From assembly GCF_900090045.1 (NCBI RefSeq), contig NW_021638313.1, positions 62,001-126,000 of the forward strand: a DNA stretch of 64,000 nucleotides, given 5' to 3'. Position 1 is the stretch's first letter. The number at the start of each line of letters is the position of its first letter. Origin of the DNA: Plasmodium malariae. Taxonomy: Eukaryota; Apicomplexa; Aconoidasida; Haemosporida; Plasmodiidae. Position numbers and translations under genes: made by a program. This document shows, piece after piece, positions 49,097 to 61,058 of the stretch. Below the pieces are notes generated by a model that had not been told where the DNA came from, did no database searches, and saw nothing but the letters and a program-made list of their open reading frames with translations.

Positions 49097-51984
49097 AACA
49101 AATAGTAAAATATACGTTTCTTTCTGTAAAGAATATTTTAGTAAAAAATAGCAAATATAATATCATTAGTTAGGTACTTATTTATCATATAGATATCTGC
49201 TTAAATATTACAAATACACCTACTCTTACATGTCTTTTTTGTGCAAAATAGTTAAAAAATATGTTCTCTATCTTTTTATGAATTTCAACTATTTCATGTT
49301 TTTAAATGTTGAATTTAATGTATTTTCCAAACTTAGTTAAATATTATGATTGAATATATTTTTTTATATAAGTACATTACTATGAAAAATATAAGATTTG
49401 AGTAATAATAAGAATAAGATAAAACAATTTATATAATTTAATATAAGTCTTGTGTTAATTTGTATTTAAAACCATTAGTGATACTTTATATTATTTCTCA
49501 TATTCCTTTATAATATTATTATATTTTGGTACAATTAAAAATATCCATTATACTTTTTATTTTGAAAAATTATGTGTCTTGTTATATATTTTATAATACC
49601 ATATTAATATATTTTTTTTCATGGATATATATATATATATTTTTTTTTTTTTTTCCTTAAAATAAACTGTAAAAGTTACGTTTTTATATATGGAAGTTTC
49701 TATGTAACAAAAAAATATTTTAATACAAAATGAAGAATTATCTAAGAGTGAATTAAATAAAGAATCAAATTTTGTATGCAAGAATTAATATATGAGTTTT
49801 TTTATTAGTATACTATATAATAAAATAAAAACATGGAAAAGCCATATGTACGTAAAACGATTATAATTTAAAAATAATTTATAAATAAGTTAAGTTTTTA
49901 TGTAAACGAACTATTCCGTTATCGTCAAGTATAAATTATAAAGAAAAAATTAAAATGACACAATATTTTTTTCCCACAACATGTATAAATGCTCGTAAAC
50001 TTATACAAACTACGAACACAGAGTTATAGAATACCTTTAATCAAGTAGAAAGATAATTGTTAATAAAGAAACAGATATAAATCTAAATTATAATATAAGA
50101 AAAATGACATGAATGAAATCATAAAATTTTATTCATCTAAAATAATAAATTAGATATATATTATTATGTAAATATATTAATGTTCAATTTCTAACAGAAT
50201 AAATTAAACAATGTAACATTTTTATAATAAGTACGTTAATGTATTACAAATTATTCATGAATTATACACTTAATTTCTTCTCGATAAATATTAAAAACTT
50301 TTTATTATGTCTTAGACAAAAATTTTAAAAGAACGGTAATAAATTTCTATATATGGAATAACATTGAAAAAATATATTAAGAATATAATATATGAATGTA
50401 AATGATATATTTAAAAAAATGAAGAAATAAAAATTATTTTAAATATACACTTAAATGTACAAATCATTGCAAGATTAATACGAATACATATAAAACAATT
50501 CATGATATAGTAATTTAATAAGTAGAAAATTGAATATATTATAAAAATGGGAACTATTTATACATAATACTTTAATTTTACAAAAATGTGGAAAATTTAG
50601 AAAAATATATATGCGCAATTAATAATATATACGCCAAATATACGTTTAGTAACAATGAACTTATCTAACAATAATAAATTCTTTATATAAGCAAACATTT
50701 AGAATTATTTTATTGTATATATGTATTTTTGTTTTTTTTAATCATTATATATGTTTTATTTAAAACTACTAAAATGCATTTACATATATTTTATATAGAA
50801 ATAATTACTGTGAGTAAAAATGTGAAAGAATCAAATTACAGAAACAAAAAAGTGTAATTAAATAAACAAATTTATAAGAATCAATAAAACACTATAAAAA
50901 ATTTTAAATAATAAAAGCGAAATAATATTATTCTTTGTAAATTAATTTTTAATAATATATAGAATTTTAAATTTAATTATATTTACTTTTTTAAACTTTC
51001 TTAATTATTTCCATAAAAGTGTAATATCTTAGGTGAAAAATAAAATAATTTAATAATATATTATTACAATAATATTGTGTAAACATAATATTTTTATAAT
51101 TACCAAATATTCAGTTATAATACAAAATGAACAGAAATATCTGAACTCACCATATTTTTTTTTCTAAAACCTTTTTTATCAAAATTATATTTATTTAAGT
51201 ACATTGTTTTATTAATGTTCTAAATAATGTTCTTGACATTATGTATTAGTAAAAGAATAAATAAAAAATAATATCTTATTTTTAAAATTGTGAACATAAA
51301 AATTACTATATTATATATATAAGTATATAATTTCGTCATTCTTCTTATTTGTTATACATATATTACACCCATATATTATTCTTATTTGTAAATATATATT
51401 ATCTTTAGTATATTAAAATTAATACTATTGAATATAATATTTCTATGCTAGTTTACTTTTAATATACTTTTTTTTTCATTATGTTCTATTATATTAACAT
51501 TTCTTGTAAATATATTTATTTTTAAATAAAAAAATTAATTGTATTTATATATTTAAACATTTCATTTAGAAATAGTAGGTATTATTTTAATTTAACTGAA
51601 GATAATATTTTTAAATGCTAGATCATGAATAAAATATATATCTTTATTTCACTTAACAATAAGTGTCTTAATAGATTAGATAATATGAAATAACTTGTTA
51701 TTTTTAAATATAATATATGCAATAAAAAAAATCATATGAGCAAGTATTAACTAATGGACGTGTTATATATAATTTAATAAAAAGCCTTATATAGAATATT
51801 ACTTTTTTTATTTATTATTACCATTATGGATATTATAATTATTATTTTATAATAATTAATGAGTTAGAAGTAGTTTACAACAAATTATTTTATAATATAA
51901 TGATTATAAAATTAAAAGTATAAGATAAAATACTTAGAATGATGATTTATTATTTTAATATGTAGAGAAATATAATATATATAT
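49097..51984. other. fam-l 3' flank and intergenic
   Basis: The 3' flank has the usual fam-l/fam-m tail sequence to about 49.35 kb. The remainder is AT-rich. A minus-strand 74-codon frame (49557-49781) crosses a T15 run and is not supported. No gene found. Confidence 0.55.
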
Positions 51985-52025
51985 ATATATTCTATATATT
52001 CTCTTCTACATATAAATCCACTATA
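51985..52025 (+). promoter_or_regulatory. Distal upstream motif, fam-m at 52398
   Basis: ATATTCTATATATTCTCTTC, then TACATATAAATCCACTATAT, 373-413 bases before the ATG. It matches the elements of the genes at 16850 and 48086 in the TTCTATATATTC core. Confidence 0.55.
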
Positions 52026-52324
52026 TCGATGCAACAATATATAACATATTTTTTTTATTAGCTAATTCTTAAAAATTTAATAAAAATAAAATTTAATTAG
52101 TGCATTACATTAATTATATATTTTGAAAGTTTATGAATGAATTAATATTATTTTGTTTTAATGTACCTTAGCTACTTTTCCGATTAATATTAAGATAAAA
52201 CTGTGTTTTATATTTTTAAAGATATATTTCCTTGTTCTTGTAAAAAGAAATACATTTATATATATTTTATTAAGTATTTACGAAGCAATTATAAAGTTAA
52301 ATTTTAAAAATACATTTTCCATAT

Positions 52325-52335
52325 TATCATTAGAA
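52325..52335 (+). promoter_or_regulatory. Proximal TATCATTAGAA motif, fam-m at 52398
   Basis: Exact TATCATTAGAA, starting 73 bases before the ATG. Confidence 0.55.
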
Positions 52336-52397
52336 ATACATTTTTTACTAATAATTTTTTACCCATTGAATACATTAGACTATTATATAACTATATA

Positions 52398-53303
52398 ATG
52401 TATCATAAAATTTTGTTACTATTATTTATTAAAATTGATGCATTTATCCTTTTGTCTTGGATATTCCTTTTTAACCATAATGTTATATAATACTTTTATA
52501 TAAGAATATTTATTCATATTTTACGTATTTTGTTTTTATTAATAATGTTTCTTTGCATGAATTATATATTTCTTACATAATAAATGTTTACGTTATTATT
52601 TTTTTTTCTTTAGAACTTGTTTAACAAATCTTTGGGTAAGGATAGCAATTCTTGGGAAAAATTGGATAAAGCAAGTTGTAGATTATTGGCAAAATATAAT
52701 AATGATAAGGATTCAAATGTCTTAGTTTTAAAAGATTTACCATATAATGGAAAACATGAAAAAATGATTATAACTAATAATGAAAGAAGAAATAAAAGAA
52801 AAAATAAACAATCAATCAAAAGTTTATTAAATAAGGCACAATACTATACAGAAGTTATAGATTATAATAATGGAATGTTCGACGGAAAACATTTTCATTT
52901 TGAAAAAAAATGGATTAAAAAAAAAGATTACGATAATTTTCTTAAAAGGAACAGGAGAATTTGTAATATATCTTTAAGAAAAATAAGATTTAGAAAGTAT
53001 GGTACTGGAGTTGCTATGTTTGTTATTTTTTCATTGTTTGCAGCAGCAATTGATGTATTACCAAGATTAGAATCTTTGAATACTGCATGGAAATCGCTTA
53101 AAGGGGATACTAATATAATGAAAATTTTGTATGACTATGTAAATGGATGGGGGCAGACAGTAATGACCTCTATTTATTTAACATTATATAGTGTACTTAT
53201 GCTTATATTGATTATTGTGCTTGTAATTGGAATTTGTAGAGTCTTAGGAAACAATGAAAAATATAATAAAATTAAATTGATATCTGAACAAAATGCATAT
53301 TAA
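52398..53303 (+). CDS. fam-m exported protein, two exons
   Basis: Exon 1 is 52398-52481 (28 codons, MYHKILLLLFIKIDAFILLS...) and exon 2 is 52614-53303. Donor AAT/GTTATA and acceptor TTTCTTTAG give about 257 residues. The PEXEL-like RLLAK is at residues 51-55. The fam-m signature AQYYTEVIDYNNGMFDGKHF and FEKKWIKKKDYDNFLKRNRR is at ~103-142. TM1 is ~158-176 and TM2 ~213-237, with tail NNEKYNKIKLISEQNAY. The loop has about 35 residues and no cysteine. It is very close to the gene at 28283 through the signature block and diverges in the TM/loop region. Intact. Product expected in the infected-cell or merozoite membrane; function unknown. Confidence 0.94.
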
Positions 53304-54313
53304 TAGAGTTATATATTTCTGTAATTATTTCTTTAATATGAGTAATGTCTGTAATATATTTAGTGATATTCCTAATACGAATACTTATAATTTCTAAAAT
53401 ATTGTAAATTCGCATGAACAGAATTAGTCTTTTTGGCATACAACAGTATATGTTCCTCGTCTTTTTAGGAATTTGAAAGTTAAAAATTTTTTTAATTTGT
53501 ATTTTAACGTATAATTTAAGCTTAACTAAAAATACTTATAATAAATATATTTGTGTAATAAATAGGTTACAATGGACAATTATGTCGGTGCTTTAAGGGG
53601 AGTAAATAGTAGAATTATTCATAAAATATTATAAAACTCAGATAAATTACATTATAATTAAAAATTATTGTCTCCTATTATGTAACAGCTTTTATTATAA
53701 AATTATTTTTTACTAAGGTAATTAAAAGATATTATATTATTTTTTTTAAATTAATAAATGCATCTAGTTTAGTATTTAATATAATTATATGGAAACATTA
53801 GGTTGCACGGTTATATATATAAATATATATTTTTACTTAAAAATGCCATTACTATTTATTAGACATATATAAAATAATATATTTATTGAAAAAATATTCT
53901 CAACATATTTTGATTTCAATCTTATTCAGTAATTGTGAAGTATAAATATATAATGAAATAATATATTTTTGGAATATGGAAAATTTATAATTGTTTAATA
54001 ATTTGTGTATTATGAAACTTCATAATTATTTCAAGAACAAAAACCAGTTATTATATTATTATTGTTCATAATTATATTGTTAATTATATTCATTATAAAT
54101 TAATTTAATGTATATTATATTGAATATACATACATATATTTTATATTGTTTTTATTTTCATATTATTAAAAAATTAAATTTGTGAATTAGTTTTAATCAC
54201 TTATTAATAAGTAATATTTATAATTATTTGGATTGTAAGGCTTATCATTTTAAAGTCTATTAGGAGAGTATAAAGTTTTCATATTAACTGGAAGAACTTA
54301 AGCATATAAGATA

Positions 54314-54350
<37 letters not shown>

Positions 54351-57238
54351 TTTTACTGAAAACATATGTCAAAGTAGTTCTGCTTAATTCTATTCATATT
54401 TTCTAAGTTAATATAATCATTTTGTTACTTTGCTACAATATTGTTGTATTATTATTGCATTCATGTTTTAAAATAATAATATATCTTATTTTTATTACTG
54501 ATTAGAGTAAGTAGAATTAATACACATAATTAAATTTTTCAAATTAATAATGGAATAACTACATTTTTTATAATAATTTTTATAATTATAGACTAGCCAC
54601 ATATATGATATTTTATGGTTATATTAAACGTATTAAGGGTTAATACTCATAAAGTACATTATCACTTATATTTTGTTTATATATTATTTTATTTATTACT
54701 TCAACAGATGAATGATTATAGAGCAAGGTATATATCGAATTATTTGAAATGATAGTTATATAATAAATATGTATAAACTTCATAACTTAAGTATGTTTTT
54801 ATATTAATATAAATATTATTAATTTATTTTGGATTAAATATTTCAAAAATTATATGTTATTTCTTGATTATTTTTTTGCTATTACTTACATATTTCAGTA
54901 ATATTTATATTTTATATACTGAATTTTTGATATATATAAGGTAACACAATTGTTGAATTAAAAATAAAGAAATATCTATTTTATAGATAATAAATCTTGC
55001 ACCTTTTATTTTTTTACGTGATTTAGTTAATTTTTTTTTTCTGATGAATTTTTAGATAGGAAATTGTATAAATCTATTATTATAGTGAGAATTATACGCT
55101 TATTTTAGTTTTTTCTAAACAACTATGATAATTAATTCTAATTATGAAGATTTTATTAATGTGTTATTATAAATTCAATTATTTAGAAATATTTTAAAAA
55201 TTATACAAACTCGTTTTAATATATTGAACATTTATAACTAACATTTAATGAAATATATGACTGATTAACATGTTTTTCAGGGTTTCATTTCGTTGCACTA
55301 TTCCCTACGTCGTTATAATATAAAATATGAAACTTAAGCGTATAAATGTAAGCATAAAACCTAAATAGTGAACCGACGGAATTGTCTAATTTTAGTACCT
55401 AAATAGAAGAAAATTTTATAAGTGTTTTAATATTTATTGTTAGATATATCGTGGTTTATTATATCTACATTTGCTTTCCAATTTATAGCCTTTTTTTCAT
55501 TATTCTGTATATTCCATTGTTTTTATTTTCAACTTTCTTAACAAATGAATACTTCTATTAATTAAGAAAAAGGAGTTTATCCATTATTCGTTTTTTCTCT
55601 ATGCTTAATATATTTAAATAAATAAAATTTTTCTAAATTATCTACCAGTTTTTTTTACTGCTTCACTTTTTAGTGCATCCTTTCTTCTCTTATGAGCCAT
55701 TTTTTAAATATGAATATAAAAATGTTATTATTAAGCGCCATATCCATAGCGCACCAACTTTTTCTCTTTTTATAATCGGAATAATTGGTATATGTGTGAG
55801 CCAATCCACGATATGTGTGTTGTGTGCATAAACATATTTCTGCATGCCTTAATTTTTGTTATTATTTATTTCCCGATAATATGAAATATTACGTTACAAT
55901 ATACATTAGAAATTGGAGAAAAAATAGATATCTAGTGACAATTGTTTTTCATTACTAAAAATAAAACAAAAAAAAAGGACATATATTTGTATATAAAGAG
56001 TTTATACAATGAAAAATTTTTTTAAGAGAATACATTCCTATAAGAAATAAAGAAAAAACGAAATAATAAAATTTTAAATAATGTATTATCTTTACGACTG
56101 TATAACGAAAAAAAACAAAAAAACTGGTTTAAAACAATTTATCAGAAAAATAAAAAATAAAATTAAAAAAGCACTAGAAAATATTTAAATATTTGAATCC
56201 TTTATAATAGTGGTTAAATATAAGACGTATTAGCCTTTCAATTTATATAAGTTAAAATAATACAAAAAATATATATATTTTTGCATATGATTATTTAATG
56301 GAGTAATGTCAAACATTACGATTAAAAATGACTATTAACTCTTCACTAGTAAAAATGTAATAACTCCAAATCCATTAAATTAAGGGTATTTAAATATCAA
56401 TACTATTACAAGTTAAAAGCACGCAGCTCATGTTATATAGTGCAAAAAAGTATATGGTATGCTCATTTATTATATAATATTAAAGAGTTAATATAAATTA
56501 CTTTAATGAGGAATTTTATACTTATTGTGTAATTTTAATTGAGGGATGAATTGATCATGTCCTCACTAATAAATTTAAGTCTAAAGAAAAATATTATTTA
56601 TATTAGGCATCCTAATTATAGATCTGTTATTATGAAATATAGAAATAAATGTAGTAATGACTGAGAAATATCTTTCTAATAAAATTATATAATGATATAT
56701 ATGATTTTAAATAATAAATTATTTTTATAAATTAAAGAATAAAACAAAAGCGCTTTATTATAATATATTTTTTTTCATATATAATATAAATTCTATAAAA
56801 AAAAATAATATATATGAACAAATACTATTTAAGCACAAATTTAATAAAAGCAAATAAATTAAAAAGTAAATTATAATATTTTATATATGAATGAAAATTT
56901 ATGGTCACCATTATAAACTATTATATGTTTTGTGTTAAGGTGAGTTTTAAACTGTAAATACCACTCAATTCAGTTTTTCATTTCATTGATCTAGTTTCAT
57001 TTTTTTTCTACTTTTTTTTTTTTTTTCCTTATAATCATTTTTTTTGTTTAAGAAATATATAATATATTCATTACATATTACATTACAAAAAAATTTTATA
57101 TGTTTTATATTTTACATAATTGTATCATTCATAGCCTTCATTTTTGTATGATGAAATATTTGTAAAGTAAATAGAAGGAAAATTTGTAATTTCATATTGT
57201 TTATTTTACTAGAATATCTAATATTTTTAAAAACTAAT
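53304..57238. other. fam-m 3' flank and intergenic
   Basis: The fam-m 3' UTR sequence continues to about 53.5 kb. From 55.26 to 56.0 kb composition is less AT-rich, starting with CAGGGTTTCATTTCG and AAAACCTAAATAGTGAACC. In it a minus-strand 20-codon frame (ATG at about 55701, MAHKRRKDALKSEAVKKTGR) is coding-like but isolated. No gene supported. Confidence 0.45.
54320..54348. repeat. (TA)n tract
   Basis: About 14 TA units in intergenic DNA downstream of the fam-m gene. Confidence 0.9.
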
Positions 57239-58181
57239 CTATTTCATTTTCTTTTCTATAATCCACACATTCCAGAGTTTATTTTCTATTGAATTTATAT
57301 AGAACAATGCTAACCAATAATTATAAGCCTCCGTAATTTGTTGAGCCATTGGTGTCAAGGTTGTGACTGTATTATCTACATATTCTTTTTTAATATTCTA
57401 AATTAAAAATTCCCACATTGTCTCTTCTCTTTTTTTTATATTTACTCAATATGGATAAGCTGCAGCACTTAAATAAAAATTTGAATCTTCACGTAATTTA
57501 TTTTTCCTTCAACGTACTTCGCAAAAGTTATTTTCGATTAAATCCCATTCGCATTTCTTCTTCTTATTCCACCTAATCAATTTGGATGTCATAAGTTTAT
57601 AGTAGAAAGATATATTTTCATTCAACCAGCCCTCAAAATTTGATGTTATATAATATGTTCCATGTTTTTTTAAACCGTTCCATACATTAATCTATGCTCC
57701 AACTAGAGCATACATCATAAAGATATGATTGATATTCTTCCTTCATACTGGGATTGTAATGCATCCATTTATCCTCTAAGTTGTTAAAAAAAATATTAAA
57801 TTCCTGCTTTTTTTTCAGGCCAAGTATTCTTATACTTTTTAAAATCTTATATCATTTTCTTTTTCCATCTACTAAGCCATAGTTCCCCAATAAAATTTTT
57901 ATATTTTTCTGATAATTCATATTCCGTTATCTTTTGTTTTAAATATACTTCTGGTATAACTTTAGAGAATTTATAAGATTTTCAAAGTGGAGACTCTGTT
58001 TTTCCCGAAAATATTTAAATAAAATATTAAAAAAAGTTTATTTTTTAAATTAATTTAATTTTGAAATGGAATTAACTAAAATTCAAATATATTTATTTGA
58101 AATATTTTATCTTACCCAACTGCAGTAATTATCATTTGAACTGGTAGAAGACAATTTAAATATGACTGTCGAAAAAGACAT
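57239..58181 (-). pseudogene. Tryptophan-rich antigen pseudogene, two exons
   Basis: On the minus strand a possible first exon runs from ATG at 58181 (MSFSTVIFKLSSTSS...CSW) to a GTAAGA donor near 58115. Exon 2 reads SKVIPEVYLKQKITEYELSE, GELWLSRWKKKMI, NTWPEKKAG, NLEDKWMHYNPSMKEEYQSY, NFEGWLNENISFYYKLMTSK, LIRWNKKKKCEWDLIENNF, EETMWEFLI and a final NKLWNVWIIEKK before TAG at 57239. Regularly spaced tryptophans with WMHYN and W..W pairs are the hallmark of the Plasmodium tryptophan-rich antigen domain (Pv-fam-a/TryThrA type), some members of which bind red cells. At least five stops and two or three frameshifts show it is dead. Confidence 0.75.
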
Positions 58182-60887
58182 AAAAAAGAATATTGTTTCA
58201 ACTTTAATAATAAATAGTGTTACTTTATATTATTTAATTTTCAATTAAATATATTAAATTACAAAGGTATACACTTTAATATAAATATGAAAATATAACT
58301 GAACAATATAAAATGATTTATAAAAAATATTTAAATTACTGTTCAAAAAAAAATAATGAAACAAAAAGTTTTATATAAAAAAAAAAAATTAAAAATAATG
58401 ATTTTTATTAAGAATTAATTTTATAAAAACGTTATAACATATCTATAGAGAAACGCCTATATCTACTTAAATGTATTTAAATATTTATTTATGTATCTAT
58501 GTCCCCTTATAATTATTTTAATAACATTAAATTATTTTATTTATTATTTTTTTTTATAAGTATTTAATTTAAAAATATAAATAATAATAATATATAAAAT
58601 TATTGTAAAACTTAATATAAATAAATCTGTATATATAAATGTATAGATAAAACTTCAAGTGTTACAATAGATTCTCCCATTCATTCCTTTTTATCATATA
58701 GATATATCATTAATATAAGCCATATGGATTTTATTAATAAATAAACTATCCGTCATTAATATTATTATGATTATAATTTTTTTTTTTTATGAACATATTA
58801 TTGTGTATAATTATAATATGATAATAAATATGCTGATATAGAAATGAAGAAAAAAATATAAAAATAAATAACTAAAATATGAAACTCAAATTTATATTAA
58901 TTTTAAATATAAATAACGATTATATAATGGAAAATAATAAGTTTTTAAAAAAACCTTTTTAACATTTAAAACAGACTATGTTTTCTATATTATATAGTTT
59001 TACATTTTTCTCAACTATCTTTTTATTTTAATTTATAAGATTTTTCAAACCTATTTTTTGTTCTTCTAATACTTCTATTACTTTTTGTATTTATTTTTAT
59101 GTATTTTACACATTCCTGTTAGTTTATTATTTTTATTCTCTTTTTACTTTTTCTATTAATTGTTTTCATATTTTATGTTTTTTACCCATTTTTTTTCTAT
59201 TAAAAAAAGTTCAGTAGAATAAATTCTGATCCATGGCATTATTGGAACACAACTTGTTATATTAAAAGAAATATTATTTGCATATTTTTATTATTTTCTT
59301 TTTTTCCTAATTGAATAATTTTTATATTAAAAAATTATAATATATATAATGTATTACATTCGTAGAAAATAAGTATTTATATCTTTTTTTTTTTATGAAT
59401 TCTAATGATTTTAAAATAATGTAAACGTCATAAAAATTTGCATGTATAATTTTTTATTATTATAATTCCATAACAGGATTAATATTTGCTATATTAGTAA
59501 AATGTTCTAATAAATTGGTTTTTTTATTTATAAATATATTATAAGAATTGTAATTTTTAAAAAATATAGTTAATATTTTAGGAATAATGTTAAAAGATAA
59601 TTTAAAAAAAAAGTTTTTGCTAGTAGAAAGTATAATAATATAAAAATTATGGTTACTGTACATTTTATAAATATTGAAATATGTGTAACAAAATAAAAAA
59701 AAGATATATATTTAAAAAAAACAAATTTATTTATTTAACGTGAAGGTGAATGTTCACTTAAAATTTACGCCATGCGCTAAAAGTTAATTAATAACATGTT
59801 TTAATGAACATAAAAAATGATAATATAATACAATAATTTATACACAATAGAATAGCATGAAAATTGAAAAATAACGCCATAAATCGGATTACATATATCA
59901 TTCCCATGATCTACTATAAGGTTGTTCATTTTATTAATATTTCATCAATCATTAATAATAATTACTTTACATTTTAGAAATATATAGGTAACATAATAAT
60001 TAATTCAATTATTTAGATATATAATTTATTCTAAAATACGTTCTAATTGAGAATATCTCCCACAACTGTAGTAAAATATATAGCATATTGATTTATGGTA
60101 TCTTTTTCTTATTCTCCTAAAAATGAAAAAAGAATATTTTTTTTTATAAATATATATATATATATGTAAATGTGTTTAGTTTATTATTCATTATATATTA
60201 TGGAGAAAATGAAATTCTTCATTAAGAAATAGAATTCTTAAATATAATTTTTTAATTTTTCCAAAAAATAAATAATTAAAAAGAACGCAAATATAGCTAT
60301 AGGTAAAATTTTGAAAATATACAATAAATGAACGCTATTAATGTACTATATTCATTAACTCATAACAGAATAAGACGTTTTCATTAAGTATGTAGCATAT
60401 TTTTTTTTTTTTAATATAATTCGTAATACAGATTTTGTGTAAATTATCATTAAGTTTTCATCCATATAAAGAGTTCTTTTCCTTATTTTTTTTTTTTTTT
60501 ATGAACAAATTTTTTATATAAATTGAAACATGAAACCGGTTGATCAATGGAAATATATAAAAGATACAAATAAGTATATTTCTAAACGTGAAAATAACTG
60601 TAAAATAAGAAGAAATGGAATAAAATAGAATTATATAAATTTTTGTAATAATATTATATTAATTCAGGAATAGTGTTACAAATTTTTTATTTTGTTTTTT
60701 TTTATTATTTCAAATTATAATTTTTTCAAGGTGTAACATTTTCGAAAAATTTTAATATTAATCTTTTTTTTTTATATGTGTATTAACATATTACTATTTT
60801 TGTTAAATCAAGTATTAGCGAAGTGTCCTAATGTATAATATTACAGATATAAAAAAACGTATATAATTGTAATATATTTTAAATGCT
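58182..60887. other. Intergenic, possible STP1 scrap
   Basis: AT-rich. On the minus strand around 59225-59025 the text AATAGAAGTATTAGAAGAAC and neighbours resembles the IEVHMEVLEECRN coding region of STP1 exon 4 with deletions; support is weak. No other gene signal. A minus-strand 67-codon frame (59460-59663) is judged chance. Confidence 0.4.
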
Positions 60888-60983
60888 TCAATTTCAAACT
60901 TTATGTTTCATGATTTATTTTTTCCTTTTTATTACTTATTACTTTACATTCATTTTCTTTATTTCCTAAAGACATTAAAAAAT
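60888..60983 (-). promoter_or_regulatory. Conserved purine-rich 3' flank of STP1 copy 3
   Basis: Begins about 75 bases after the stop on the minus strand: AGGAAATAAAGAAAATGAAT, then GTAAAGTAATAAGTAATAAA and finally AAACATAAAGTTTGAAATTG. It aligns with 53-150 over its whole length and more loosely with 12648-12735. Confidence 0.5.
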
Positions 60984-61058
60984 TTAAATAATATTTTTCA
61001 TTAGTAGCCTTTGTTTTTAAATATCATTTAAATATATTATGGAGGTATACCTATGAAT

